Positions 15,881 to 24,662 of a DNA stretch of 47,077 bases are shown piece by piece. Both the position numbers and the translations under genes were made by a program. The DNA is taken from the NCBI GenBank assembly GCA_902497065.1, contig CABVDH010000012.1:1-47077 (forward strand), in the 5' to 3' direction. Numbering within the stretch: position 1 is the stretch's first letter; each line of letters starts with the position of its first letter. Origin of the DNA: an uncultured Collinsella sp. Its GTDB lineage: Bacteria; Actinomycetota; Coriobacteriia; Coriobacteriales; Coriobacteriaceae. The notes beneath the pieces are model-generated. The model worked only from the letters and a program-made list of their open reading frames with translations, searched no databases and was not told the origin of the DNA.

Positions 15881-16402
15881 CTAGGCTGCCTTCTGCTCGG
15901 AGACCTGCTGAATCGAACGAGCGAGACCAGAGGAAACGCCGTTGACGCAGACAGCGATGTCGCGAGCGAAACCGGAGATGAGACCGGCGATCTGGCCGAG
16001 AAGCTGATCCTTGGTGGGCAGCTCGGCGATAGCCTTAACATCATCAGCGGAAACGGCCTTGCCGTCGGAGATACCGCCCTTGATCTCAAGGACGCCCTTG
16101 GACTTAGCGGAGAAGTCCTTAAGGGCCTTAGCGGCCTCGACCGGCTCGGACTCGTAGAACACATAAGCGACGGGGCCGGCGAGGATCTCGTCGATCTCGG
16201 GCTGCTCCTGGTTCTTGAGGGCGATCTTGACCAGGTTGTTCTTGTAGACCTTCATCTCGGCGCCGCACTCGCGAAGCTGATGACGCAGCTCCTGAGCCTG
16301 CTTAACCGTCAGACCGTTGTAGTTGACGACGAACAGACCGGCGTTCTCGGCGATACGGGACTCGATCTCTGCAACCTTGTCGATTTTGTACTGCTGGGGC
16401 AT
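15881..16402 (-). CDS. rplJ: 50S ribosomal protein L10
   Basis: L10 anchors the L7/L12 dimers to 23S rRNA and, in many bacteria, represses its own operon by binding the leader. The 173-residue product has the normal length, with the N-terminal NYNGLTVKQAQELRHQLREC segment and a C-terminal helix for L12 binding. The start ATG has GAGGAGG upstream. A leader of about 210 nt with a terminator-like hairpin precedes it, as expected for an L10-regulated operon. Confidence 0.97.
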   Translation of the reverse strand: MPQQYKIDKVAEIESRIAENAGLFVVNYNGLTVKQAQELRHQLRECGAEMKVYKNNLVKIALKNQEQPEIDEILAGPVAYVFYESEPVEAAKALKDFSAKSKGVLEIKGGISDGKAVSADDVKAIAELPTKDQLLGQIAGLISGFARDIAVCVNGVSSGLARSIQQVSEQKAA

Positions 16403-16612
16403 GAATTACACCTCCTCGAATTCTTTCCGGGCACGGTCCGCCACAAGGACGTGACGGGGGCATGTCCAAAAAGAAAGCCCCCGCGCTGCATGAGCGACGG
16501 GGGCGAGAAGACATATCTACTCGACCACCTCGGCTGGCGGGAAGTCCCATTAAGCTCGCGGGTAAGACCCGTTTGCGCCGGCTGTCTCTGGCAGCGGATT
16601 CGTGCGTGAACC
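16403..16612 (-). ncRNA. L10-type leader with attenuator
   Basis: The transcript from the promoter at 16619-16647 carries about 210 untranslated nt before rplJ. It contains a terminator-like hairpin: GCCCCCG (16504-16498) pairs with CGGGGGC (16483-16477) and a T-rich run TTTCTTTTT (16476-16468) follows. A second GCCCCCG copy at about 16460-16454 can pair with the CGGGGGC strand as an alternative. L10 leaders of this kind are known upstream of rplJ in many bacteria; the detailed fold here was not computed. Confidence 0.65.
16477..16504 (-). terminator. Attenuator hairpin in the rplJ leader
   Basis: Seven-bp GC stem, 14-nt loop, and a T-rich tract on the minus strand at 16476-16468. It lies about 65 nt before the rplJ start, so it can only act as a regulated (partial) terminator. 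Confidence 0.65.
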
Positions 16613-16614
16613 GA

Positions 16615-16872
16615 AAGCATTATGGCGGGGACCCCGGCGTCGGTCAACGGGCGCGAGGATTCCTACACAAACCCTGCATACGCTCCGGCCGGGAGGGGCA
16701 GGGTGAGTTTTCCGCTCGGTCAAGTCCTGGGCTCGCACGAAGGCCACATTAAGTGGCCTTCGGCTCGTGCGGAATCTACGGAAAACTCGCCCTGCCCCTC
16801 CCGGCCGGAGCTACGTTGCCTTTGCTGCGAATCCTCGTGTCCGTTGAGCGACGCGCCCCACTCATAATGCTT
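16615..16872. repeat. 258-bp imperfect palindrome containing the rplJ promoter
   Basis: The two halves are inverted copies over about 125 bp. AAGCATTATG at 16615 mirrors CATAATGCTT at 16863; CGAGGATTC mirrors GAATCCTCG; a 32-bp stretch beginning GCTCCGGCCGGGAGGGGC is repeated with one mismatch. An inner stem, GAAGGCCAC with loop ATTAA and GTGGCCTTC, lies at the centre. The centre is homologous to that of the repeat at 3717-3853. The left arm carries the working rplJ promoter; the right arm carries a decayed copy facing the other way. The rest of the gap to the aminotransferase is featureless. Confidence 0.85.
16619..16647 (-). promoter_or_regulatory. Promoter of rplJ-rplL
   Basis: On the minus strand TTGACC (16647-16642) and CATAAT (16624-16619) are spaced by 17 bases. 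This is a near-consensus housekeeping promoter, located in the left arm of the large palindrome. Confidence 0.75.
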
Positions 16873-16906
16873 GGGTCGGTGGGCTGATGTATTGCGTCCC
16901 GTTGGG

Positions 16907-18043
16907 CTATAAGGTTGAAATGAAGGTGGACAGGCGATTTAGGCCTTCGTCCAGATCTTGGTCGGAGACGCAGTAGCTTAGGCGGATGTGGCCTTCGGTG
17001 CCGAAACAGTCGCCCGGGACTAGGGCTACGTTTGCCTCTTTGATGGCCTTGATGCAGAAATCCTCACTTGTTAGACCGTACTGTTTGATGCTGGGGAAGG
17101 CGTAGAAGGCGCCGGCTGGTTCCACTACGTCGAGGCCCATGGCGCTTAAGGCTGCGAGCACGCGTTCGCGGCGGGCTCGGTAGACATTGAGCATGGGGGC
17201 TGGGTCGACGGTCAGGGCTCGCGCTGCGGCGTCCATCTCAAAGGAGACGGCGCTCGATACTAGGTATTGGTGGGCTTTTGCGATCTCGGCGATGACGGGG
17301 GCTGCCGCTGCGAGCCAGCCCAAGCGCCAGCCGGTCATGGCCCAGGGCTTGGAGAAGCTCTCGATGACCACCGTCTGCTCGCGTAGCTCCGGGTGGCGCT
17401 GGGCAAAACGCTCATAGCCATCCACATAGACTAGGCGGCTGTATACGTCGTCGCAGACCACGTAGATGCCCGACTGTTCTGCTACGCGCGCCACGGCGTC
17501 GAGCGATGCCGCGTCGAGGATGCAGCCCGTAGGATTGTTGGGCGTGCAGATGACGATGGCCTTGGTCGCCGGCGTCACGCAAGCACGAAGTGCGTCCTCG
17601 TCAATCTGGAATTGCGCAGGCTCCGTATCCAAAAAGACCGCCTTGGCGTGGTTGGCCACGACGATGCTCTCGTACAGGCCAAAGGCCGGCGTGGGGATGA
17701 TGACCTCGTCGCCGGGGTTGAGCATAGCAATGAATGTTGCCGACAGTGCCTCGGTCGCGCCGTCGGTCAGGATGACCTCGTCGGCCGAAAACGTAAGGCC
17801 CGCATCCCCCATGTAGGCAGACAACGTCTCACGCAGGGCGGGGCGACCGTTGTTGGGCGGATAGTGCGTGTCACCGCGGTCCAGCGCGGCGGTCACCTCG
17901 GCGCTAATCACATCGGGCGTGGGAAAATCGGGCTCGCCAAGCGCAAGCGCGATGCACCCCGGATGCTGGGCGGCGAGTGCGTTGATCCGGCGGATACCGG
18001 AGGGCTTAAGCGTGGCAAGCGAGGTATTCATGGGCAGACGCAT
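16907..18043 (-). CDS. Class I PLP-dependent aminotransferase
   Basis: A cytoplasmic fold-type I aminotransferase of the AspC/PatA group, moving amino groups between an amino acid and a 2-oxo acid. The 378-residue product has the N-terminal GEPDFPTPD motif, NNPTG at 169-173, the PLP-ring Asp in CDDVY (about 199), the Schiff-base Lys at 232 in SFSKPWAMTGWRLG, and a carboxylate-binding Arg in GHIRLSYC. The substrate cannot be told from sequence; aspartate or aromatic/alanine donors are typical. It starts at ATG 18043 after AAAGGA and seems to be a single gene. Confidence 0.9.
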   Translation of the reverse strand: MRLPMNTSLATLKPSGIRRINALAAQHPGCIALALGEPDFPTPDVISAEVTAALDRGDTHYPPNNGRPALRETLSAYMGDAGLTFSADEVILTDGATEALSATFIAMLNPGDEVIIPTPAFGLYESIVVANHAKAVFLDTEPAQFQIDEDALRACVTPATKAIVICTPNNPTGCILDAASLDAVARVAEQSGIYVVCDDVYSRLVYVDGYERFAQRHPELREQTVVIESFSKPWAMTGWRLGWLAAAAPVIAEIAKAHQYLVSSAVSFEMDAAARALTVDPAPMLNVYRARRERVLAALSAMGLDVVEPAGAFYAFPSIKQYGLTSEDFCIKAIKEANVALVPGDCFGTEGHIRLSYCVSDQDLDEGLNRLSTFISTL

Positions 18044-18136
18044 GGCGTTCCTTTCGTAAGGGTTGCACTAGGATAGCGCGGCGAGGCGCCGTCAGACGGT
18101 GTAACCTAAACGGAAACGAGCCGGAAAGGAGGCGGC

Positions 18137-18793
18137 ATGGAGACGACCGCGCGTGGCGACGTACCAAAAACACTGCAAACCATTGCGTATATCAGTATTC
18201 CCAATAGCGCCGATCTTGATTTTTTGCTCTGGGACCTGCAGGATGCCATCGCCGCCTATGCCCGGCTTTCCGGCACCGCACTCCCCCGCCCGGTCGACTT
18301 GAAGGCAAATGACGCCGGCAGCGTTGCCGATGGCATCGTGCTGGCCATTGAAGATGTGGCTGACGATGAGACGTTGACAGCCATCGAGCAGGCGCTTGAG
18401 CGCTTTGGCGGTACGGGAACGCGCGTCTATGCTGCGATTCGAGCCGCACAAGAGGGCACTGAGCAGGCGCGTGGGACCGCCGTTCGCCTGCACAAGGCAT
18501 GTGAGCGCCATGACCAATTGTGGTGTGGCGGCGTTGCCATCTGCGCCGGCAGCGGCATTGCGGCGCTTCGTCGCTCTCCGCGCATGGGACTCTTGCGGCG
18601 ACCGTTTTCTGAGGCCATGGACAAGCTCGTGGGCGCCGTTCGCATGGGATGTTCCGTCGAACACGCGCAAAAGCTCGGTGGTGCCGCAACGGGTGGCGTC
18701 GACACCGACGGCATGGTGCGCGCCACGTCTGCACTGCCCACACCGATCTGGCACGCCGTTATGAGGCATCTTGCCGAGCACTCAAACTGCTAA
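18137..18793 (+). CDS. Hypothetical protein, possibly flavodoxin-like
   Basis: A 218-residue protein, starting at ATG 18137 after GGAAAGGAGG, that I do not firmly recognise. Residues about 95-170 (TRVYAAIRAAQEGTEQARGT, then a WCGGVAICAGSG segment) look like the second half of flavodoxin-fold NADPH-FMN reductases, where a conserved Tyr-Ala strand is followed by a Gly-rich loop. The usual N-terminal FMN phosphate loop is not evident. It is the only plus-strand gene among minus-strand neighbours. Its stop overlaps the stop of the convergent glycosylase gene by a few bases. Confidence 0.6.
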   Translation: METTARGDVPKTLQTIAYISIPNSADLDFLLWDLQDAIAAYARLSGTALPRPVDLKANDAGSVADGIVLAIEDVADDETLTAIEQALERFGGTGTRVYAAIRAAQEGTEQARGTAVRLHKACERHDQLWCGGVAICAGSGIAALRRSPRMGLLRRPFSEAMDKLVGAVRMGCSVEHAQKLGGAATGGVDTDGMVRATSALPTPIWHAVMRHLAEHSNC

Positions 18794-19359
18794 ATCGAAA
18801 AAGCCTGCCAATCAGCGGCGCCGCTCCACCGCTCAACAAGCCGCTCCAGGCGCCAGGCAGCATTAGCAGGACTTGTCGAGGGCAGGACGACGGCGGGCAA
18901 CCCCGTCCGATCTTGTAAGTAGCGTTTGTAGAGTCGCCCTGCCGTACCGCCGTTACAGACAACGACCTCGATCGGCGCGGCGTCGGTAATGCGCTCGATA
19001 TGTGCCGGCACAACGTTGCGAATGCTCGCGTCGCTCGAGCCCTTAATGTCGCAGCTCTCGATTGCATCCCACAGGGCCACGCCGCCGTTCAGCAGCATGG
19101 CCCGCTTGGCGGCAATGGAGGCATCGAGCGTCGCGGGCTCACCGCTTGCCAAAAGATCGCCCTCGTTGGGCGGCACAGGCATACCGAGGCACGTGGCCAT
19201 CACACGCCAAAAGCGATTCTGAGGGTTGCCGTAATAAAAGGCATTGGCGCGCGAAAGCACCGAGGGAAACGACCCGAGCACCAAAACGCGCGAGTGCTCG
19301 TCAAACACGGGCTCAAACCCATGCTCAATATGTTGATAGCCCTCGTCAGATACGGCCAT
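18790..19359 (-). CDS. DNA-deoxyinosine glycosylase (UDG superfamily)
   Basis: Predicted to excise hypoxanthine from DNA after adenine deamination. The 189-residue protein carries the family signature LGSFPSVLSRANAFYYGNPQ followed by NRFW (about residues 28-51) and the C-terminal LPSTSPANA loop (about 159-167). The position of SFPS and NPQNRFW matches DIG-type members of the superfamily rather than canonical UDG. It begins three bases after the amylase stop, so the two form an operon although they share no pathway. Confidence 0.85.
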   Translation of the reverse strand: MAVSDEGYQHIEHGFEPVFDEHSRVLVLGSFPSVLSRANAFYYGNPQNRFWRVMATCLGMPVPPNEGDLLASGEPATLDASIAAKRAMLLNGGVALWDAIESCDIKGSSDASIRNVVPAHIERITDAAPIEVVVCNGGTAGRLYKRYLQDRTGLPAVVLPSTSPANAAWRLERLVERWSGAADWQAFSI

Positions 19360-19362
19360 GGG

Positions 19363-20739
19363 CTAGGCTCTCAACAGATAGCGCACCTCGTAGGGTGCAA
19401 GCTCAAGGGTACCCGTCAGCTCGACCGTGGGCGCATCGTCGGCAAGCAGGTCGACGAAGGACCCGTTGAGCTCGCCGGCGCCAAAGGTGTAAGGCTCACC
19501 CACGGCATTCACCGCCACGAGTACCGTCGCGCCGTCACAGGCGCGCTCGAACAGCAGCTGCTTGTTCTGGATCACCACGTTGCGATAGGCACCGTAGTTG
19601 AGAGCACGGGCAGCCGCGTCGTCGGCCGAGCGAAGGTGCGCAAGCTGCGTGATGAACGCCGTCAGCTCGTTGGGCGCAGGCTCATCGAGCGCAGGTCGCA
19701 GCGCCCAGTCGCCATCGGGGCCACCCTTTTCGCCGGCAATTCCCCACTCGCTGCCATAGTAGACGCACGGGATGCCCGGCATGCCAAAGAGCATGCCGTA
19801 GGCGGGACGCAGACACGACTTGTCGGTGAGGATACTTGCCAGGCGCGGCACATCGTGGTTGTCGACAAACGACAGCAGATGTTTGCCGCGGTAGATGCAC
19901 CACGGATCGCCGCCAAACTGGCGGTGCAGCGAATGGGCGATCTCGAACATGTTGACCGAGTTAAAGCTGGAGTACAGGCCCTTGTAGCACTCGTAGTTGG
20001 TGCAGGAGTCGAGTATCTCGTCGTTGACGATTTGGTTGTAGTCGCCGTGGAGCGTCTCGCCGATCAGCACAAAGTCGGGCTTGAGCTCACGGGTAAAGAC
20101 GTGCAGGCGGCGCATAAAGTCGCGGTCGAGCATATAGGCAACGTCCAGGCGCAGGCCGTCGACGCCAAAGACCTCGGCCCAGCGGCGCACGGACTCGAGC
20201 AGGTAATCGACCACAGCGGGATTTTGCAGATTGAGCTTCACAAGCTCAAAATGGCCTTCCCAGCCCTCGTACCAAAAGCCATCGCCATAGCAGGAATCGC
20301 CATCAAAGCTAATGTGGAACCAGTCCTTGTACGGCGAGTCCCACTTGCGCTCCTGCACATCGCGGAAGGCCCAAAAACCGCGGCCGACGTGGTTGAAGAC
20401 GGCATCGAGCACCACGCGGATGCCATGGGCATGCAGCGTGTCGCATACGGCGGCAAAGTCGGCGTCCCCACCCAGGCGACGGTCGATATGGCGCAGGCTG
20501 CGTGTATCGTAGCCGTGGCTATCAGATTCGAGCGGTGGGTTGATAAGCACAGCGCCAACGCCGAGTTCCTGCATGTAGTCGGCCCATTGGGCGACCTTCA
20601 TGATAGGAGCATCGGGGTTGGGCGCGGCGTTGGCAGCCTGGGCGAGCTCATCCTCGGCAACGGGCGCGGCGTTTTCGCGCGGAGCCCCGCAAAAGCCCAG
20701 CGGATAGATCTGATAGAACGTCGTCTCGTATGCCCACAT
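19363..20739 (-). CDS. GH13 alpha-amylase family glycosidase
   Basis: A cytoplasmic alpha-glucan or maltooligosaccharide hydrolase; no signal peptide is seen. From ATG 20739 (GGGAGG upstream) the product has 458 residues. The four GH13 motifs are present: DAVFNH (about 112-117), GLRLDVA with nucleophile Asp199, the acid Glu228 in LIGETLH, and FVDNHD with Asp296. The N-terminus runs straight into the barrel, and the C-terminal beta domain is short. An in-frame extension to 20871 was rejected because it has no binding site and crosses an inverted repeat. Exact substrate unknown. Confidence 0.9.
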   Translation of the reverse strand: MWAYETTFYQIYPLGFCGAPRENAAPVAEDELAQAANAAPNPDAPIMKVAQWADYMQELGVGAVLINPPLESDSHGYDTRSLRHIDRRLGGDADFAAVCDTLHAHGIRVVLDAVFNHVGRGFWAFRDVQERKWDSPYKDWFHISFDGDSCYGDGFWYEGWEGHFELVKLNLQNPAVVDYLLESVRRWAEVFGVDGLRLDVAYMLDRDFMRRLHVFTRELKPDFVLIGETLHGDYNQIVNDEILDSCTNYECYKGLYSSFNSVNMFEIAHSLHRQFGGDPWCIYRGKHLLSFVDNHDVPRLASILTDKSCLRPAYGMLFGMPGIPCVYYGSEWGIAGEKGGPDGDWALRPALDEPAPNELTAFITQLAHLRSADDAAARALNYGAYRNVVIQNKQLLFERACDGATVLVAVNAVGEPYTFGAGELNGSFVDLLADDAPTVELTGTLELAPYEVRYLLRA

Positions 20740-20811
20740 AACAGCCTCCCGGGTAACTTTCACGCAACGCCATCCATTGTATGCCCGCCGCGCATCCCCT
20801 CCCCCAAAATA

Positions 20812-20878
20812 AGTTGCGGTGAAATACGGACTGTTTACCAGGTTTACTGGGCTAAACACTCCGTATTCCACCGCAACT
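20812..20878 (-). repeat. TTGCGGTGGAAT stem element, copy 1
   Basis: Two 19-bp arms (20812-20830 and 20860-20878) pair with one mismatch around a 29-base centre that can form a smaller stem. The outer 13 bp match the element at 24954-25016, while the inner bases differ. Read on the minus strand the mismatch becomes a G-U pair, the same as in copy 2, which sets its orientation. It lies between the MFS gene and the amylase gene. Confidence 0.85.
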
Positions 20879-20894
20879 GATGAGGAGGATGTGG

Positions 20895-22091
20895 CTAGGC
20901 GACGGGCTTTGCACGGCGTATGGCTGGGAACATCACCGTGATGGCGAGGATAACGCCCACGACGGCAATCGCCCCGCCCACGAAGCCGATCCAGGCGATA
21001 CCGGGGCCTGACACCACGGCGCCACCAATCGCCGTGCCCGTACCAATACCGAGATTGAACAGGCCCGAGAAGATCGACATGGCGACGGCCGACGAATCTG
21101 CCGGCGTGTACTTAATGAGTTCGGCCTGGAACGCCACGTTAAAGGCCGTGGCGCAGCAGCCCCACAACGCGCAGACGGCAAGCACTGTCACGAGCGACGA
21201 TGCGGCCGGCCCCATGAGCAGCAGGGCCACCGGCACACCGGAGAGCGTGATAGCCAAGAACGGGAAGCGATGCCCATCGAACAGGCGGCCAAACAGCCAG
21301 CTTCCGAGCAAACCAGAGCAGCCAAACGCCGTCAGCGTCATGGTAATGGCGCCCGCATCGACGTGCGCGACCTGCGCCAGGAAGGGCTCGATATAGCTGT
21401 AGCTTGCGTAATAGCCGGTCGCCATGAAGACCGTGACTGCGTAGAGCGCGATGAGGAGCGGGTTCTTGAGCAGCTCGGGCAGTTGCTTGACGGTAAAGCG
21501 CTCACCCGCCGGCATGGCCGGGAACACCGCTGCCTGGTAGACGGCCGCGATGGCCGAGAGGCCCCCGACCACGGCAAACGTCATGCGCCAGCCCACGGCC
21601 AAGCCAATGGCGCGACCGAGGGGCAGGCCAAAGATCTGCGCGATGGACGAGCCAGTGGCGATCATGCTGATGGCGAGCGCCCCATGGCGCGTGTCGACCA
21701 GGCGCGAGGCCATAATCGAAGCGACCGACCAGAACACGGCATGCGCGCAAGCGACCACCAGGCGCGCGCAGACCAAGATGGGATAGGTGGGCGCCACGGC
21801 GGACAGGAACTGGCCGAGCGAGAACACGGCAAGCACGCCCAGCAGCATCCGCTTGAACTCGAAGCGCGAGGCAAACACCATGAGCGGCAGCGACAGCAGC
21901 ATGACGCCCCAGGCATAGACCGAGATCATGATGCCCGCCTGGGCCTCGGTGAGCGAGAACGACGCGGCGATATCAGTCAAAAGGCCGATGGGCATAAACT
22001 CCGACGTGTTGAACACGAACGCACAGCAGGTGAGCCCGACGAGTGGGAGCCACTGCTTGAGCGTGATGCCGTCTTGCCTTGTCTGAGTCAT
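20895..22091 (-). CDS. MFS transporter, sugar-efflux type
   Basis: A 398-residue inner-membrane protein with twelve hydrophobic segments, belonging to the SotB/YdeA-like drug and sugar efflux branch (FNTSEFMPIGLLTDIAASFS at the first helix-loop is typical; ASRFEFKRMLLG is the loop 2-3 motif). ATG 22091 is chosen over the longer frame from 22187. It has GGAG nine bases upstream and follows a promoter (TGACGG, 17 bases, TATAAT at 22130-22125) by about 27 nt. The natural substrate is unknown. Confidence 0.85.
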   Translation of the reverse strand: MTQTRQDGITLKQWLPLVGLTCCAFVFNTSEFMPIGLLTDIAASFSLTEAQAGIMISVYAWGVMLLSLPLMVFASRFEFKRMLLGVLAVFSLGQFLSAVAPTYPILVCARLVVACAHAVFWSVASIMASRLVDTRHGALAISMIATGSSIAQIFGLPLGRAIGLAVGWRMTFAVVGGLSAIAAVYQAAVFPAMPAGERFTVKQLPELLKNPLLIALYAVTVFMATGYYASYSYIEPFLAQVAHVDAGAITMTLTAFGCSGLLGSWLFGRLFDGHRFPFLAITLSGVPVALLLMGPAASSLVTVLAVCALWGCCATAFNVAFQAELIKYTPADSSAVAMSIFSGLFNLGIGTGTAIGGAVVSGPGIAWIGFVGGAIAVVGVILAITVMFPAIRRAKPVA

Positions 22092-22124
22092 ATATAACGT
22101 CTCCAATCGTTTTGAGCGGAGGCG

Positions 22125-22153
22125 ATTATATAGCAACGGCCCCGCATCCGTCA
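22125..22153 (-). promoter_or_regulatory. Promoter of the MFS gene
   Basis: On the minus strand a perfect TATAAT (22130-22125) lies 17 bases after TGACGG. The -35 box is inside the hairpin at 22138-22169, so folding of upstream DNA or readthrough RNA overlaps the promoter. Confidence 0.55.
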
Positions 22154-22169
22154 GTACAGATGCGGGGCC
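22138..22169. terminator. Hairpin after feoB
   Basis: A perfect 11-bp GC-rich stem, GGCCCCGCATC with GATGCGGGGCC, and a 10-nt loop. It lies 40 bases after the feoB stop. No T-run follows on the minus strand, so intrinsic termination of feoB is only moderately supported. Confidence 0.6.
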
Positions 22170-22211
22170 GAAAACAATTCGATACACAGAGGTTGCGCCG
22201 TCAATTCATAA

Positions 22212-24572
22212 CTAAGCCAACCCCAGCAATATGCCCGCCGAATGCACGACAAACGCCACGATCCAGGCAACGGCGACCTGAAACGCGAATACGGCCACGG
22301 CATAGCGCGCGCCCAACTCGCTCTTGACGGCGCCGATTGCCGCCACACAAGGCGGGTACAGCAACGTAAAGACCAAGAACACGTAGGCGGTAAACGGCGA
22401 AAACATGGTCGACAGCGCCGCGGGCGACGTTGCGTCCAAAAGCACCGTGAGCGTCGAGATGACGCTCTCCTTGGCAATGAGCCCCGTGACGAGCGCCGTC
22501 GAGGCGCGCCAGTCGCCAAAGCCGAGCGGGGCCAACACCGGCGCGATGATGCTACCCAGACCGGCAAGCAGGCTTTGCGACTGATCGGCGACCACATTAA
22601 AGCGGATGTCGAACGTCTGCAGGAACCAGATGACCACAGTCGCGGCAAAGATAATGGTAAAGGCCTTGGTAATAAAGTCCTTGGCCTTATCCCATGCCAG
22701 CATCACCGTCGTCTTGACGCTCGGCAGGCGGTAATTGGGAAGCTCCATGATAAACGGCACCGGGTCGCCCTTAAATGCCGTGCGGTTGAGCACCAAAGCC
22801 GCGATGCAGCCGACCACGATACCGATCAGATAGAGCGAGACCATGGCGGGGACCGTCGCCTGCGGGAAAAACGCCCCGCACAGCAAGCCGTAAACCGGCA
22901 ACTTGGCTGAACAGCTCATAAACGGCGTGAGCATGACCGTCATCTTGCGGTCGTGCTCGGATGGGAGCGTACGGGTCGACATGATAGCCGGCACGGTGCA
23001 GCCAAAACCGACGAGCATGGGCACGAAGCTGCGGCCCGACAGGCCAAAGCGACGCAGCACCTTATCCATGACAAAGGCCACGCGTGCCATGTAGCCGGAG
23101 TCTTCCAGAATGGAGAGGAACAAGAAGAGCACGACGATAATCGGCAGGAAGGTCAGCACGCTGCCCACACCCGTAAGCACGCCGTCGACAGCCAGCGAGC
23201 GTACCACGTCGTTGGTACCGAACGCCTTGAGGCCCGCATCGGCCGAGGCGATAATGGCAGCGATACCGTCCTCCATGAGTCCCTGCAACGCCGCGCCGAT
23301 CACGCCAAACGTCAGCCAAAAGATGAGGCCCATGATCACCAGAAACGCCGGAATGGCTGTGTAACGACCTGTTAGGATGCGGTCAATCTTGACGGAGCGC
23401 ACGTGCTCGCGGCTTTCGTGTGGCTTGACGACGCAGCGCCCGCACACGTCGCCGATAAAGCTAAAACGCATATCGGCCAGCGCAGATAGGCGGTCGGTGC
23501 CGGCCTCGCCCTCCATCTGGGTAATGATGTGCTCGATAGCGTCGAGCTCATTGCGATCCAGGTGAAGCGCCTCGGTTACCAGCTCGTCGCCCTCAACCAG
23601 CTTGGTCGCCGCAAAACGCACGGGAATGTGCGCCGTCGCGGCATGGTCCTCGATAAGGTTGGCGATGCCGTGGATGCAGCGATGCAGCGCACCGCCGTCT
23701 GGACCATCGGGTGCGCAAAAGTCCAGGCGACCGGGGCGCTCGCGGAACCGCGCCACGTGCAAGGCATGATCAACCAGCTCGCCGATACCCTCGTTGCGGG
23801 CAGCGCTAATGGGGACAACAGGCACGCCCAACAGGCTCTCGAGCAGGTTGACGTCCACGGCGCCGCCGTTGGCGGTCACCTCGTCCATCATGTTGAGCGC
23901 GATGACCATGGGGCGGTCGAGCTCCATGAGCTGCAGTGTCAGGTACAGGTTACGCTCGATGTTGGTAGCGTCAATGATGTCGATGATGGCGTCCGGGCGC
24001 TCGTCAAGGATGAACTGACGGCTCACGACCTCTTCGCCTGTGTACGGCGACAGGGAGTAAATGCCAGGCAGGTCGGTAACGCTCGCCTCGGGATGGTTAC
24101 GGATAGCGCCATCTTTGCGGTCGACCGTCACGCCGGGAAAGTTACCGACGTGCTGGTTGGAGCCCGTCAGCTGGTTGAATAACGTGGTCTTGCCGCAGTT
24201 TTGGTTGCCGGCGAGGGCAAAGTGCAGCGGTGCGCCCTCGGGCACGGCCGTCTTTGCCGCACGGGGCGAATACGTCCCCTCGCCCAGAGCCGGATGCTCC
24301 GTCGTGCCGATTGCGGCGTTAGCGCGCGGACCCGTATCGGTGTCGTGAATACCCACGAGCTCGATGCGAGCGGCATCGTCCTTACGCAGTGTCAACTCGT
24401 AGCCACGCAGGCGGATCTCGAGCGGGTCACCCATGGGGGCGTACTTCATCATGGTGACTTCGGTGCCCGGCGTTAGACCCATGTCCAAAATATGCTGTCG
24501 GAGTGCCTGATCGTCCGATGCCACCGATGCGACAACGGCGTCCTTTCCAATCTCGAGTGTATCGAGCTTCAC
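22212..24572 (-). CDS. feoB: Ferrous iron transporter, FeoA-FeoB fusion
   Basis: Imports Fe2+ across the inner membrane. The 786-residue protein starts with a FeoA SH3-like domain (about residues 1-75, with HILDMGLTPGTEV) fused to FeoB. The G domain follows: G1 GNQNCGKT at 122-129, G2 region NFPGVTVDRKDG, G3 DLPG at 167-170 and G4 NMMD. The permease half carries the two Gate motifs, including GFGCTVPAIMSTRTL. The start is GTG 24572, nine bases after GGGAGG; the frame is open further, but that part would lie over the promoter. Two DtxR-like dyads cover the start of transcription, so iron repression is likely. Confidence 0.95.
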   Translation of the reverse strand: MKLDTLEIGKDAVVASVASDDQALRQHILDMGLTPGTEVTMMKYAPMGDPLEIRLRGYELTLRKDDAARIELVGIHDTDTGPRANAAIGTTEHPALGEGTYSPRAAKTAVPEGAPLHFALAGNQNCGKTTLFNQLTGSNQHVGNFPGVTVDRKDGAIRNHPEASVTDLPGIYSLSPYTGEEVVSRQFILDERPDAIIDIIDATNIERNLYLTLQLMELDRPMVIALNMMDEVTANGGAVDVNLLESLLGVPVVPISAARNEGIGELVDHALHVARFRERPGRLDFCAPDGPDGGALHRCIHGIANLIEDHAATAHIPVRFAATKLVEGDELVTEALHLDRNELDAIEHIITQMEGEAGTDRLSALADMRFSFIGDVCGRCVVKPHESREHVRSVKIDRILTGRYTAIPAFLVIMGLIFWLTFGVIGAALQGLMEDGIAAIIASADAGLKAFGTNDVVRSLAVDGVLTGVGSVLTFLPIIVVLFLFLSILEDSGYMARVAFVMDKVLRRFGLSGRSFVPMLVGFGCTVPAIMSTRTLPSEHDRKMTVMLTPFMSCSAKLPVYGLLCGAFFPQATVPAMVSLYLIGIVVGCIAALVLNRTAFKGDPVPFIMELPNYRLPSVKTTVMLAWDKAKDFITKAFTIIFAATVVIWFLQTFDIRFNVVADQSQSLLAGLGSIIAPVLAPLGFGDWRASTALVTGLIAKESVISTLTVLLDATSPAALSTMFSPFTAYVFLVFTLLYPPCVAAIGAVKSELGARYAVAVFAFQVAVAWIVAFVVHSAGILLGLA

Positions 24573-24614
24573 GTCCGTGTTCCTCCCCCGGCGCCCACAG
24601 GGCGTTGTATTTAT

Positions 24615-24647
24615 GTTCACCAAGGCTAACCGTTTGCCATGGCTAAC
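24615..24647. promoter_or_regulatory. Tandem DtxR/IdeR-like operators for feoAB
   Basis: Two dyads 17 bp apart: GTTCACCAAGGCTAAC (24615-24630) and GTTTGCCATGGCTAAC (24632-24647). The half-site GTTAGCC/GGCTAAC resembles the core of the actinobacterial IdeR/DtxR box (GGTTAG-N-CTAACC). They sit just downstream of the predicted start, in a good position for repression. The regulator is inferred, not encoded here. Confidence 0.6.
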
Positions 24648-24662
24648 CAATTTTAACCATGC

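Noticed and set aside
18092..18781. A minus-strand gene opposite the flavodoxin-like protein
   Set aside because: Its translation has no recognisable pattern and no binding site, while the plus-strand frame has GGAAAGGAGG and a flavodoxin-like segment.
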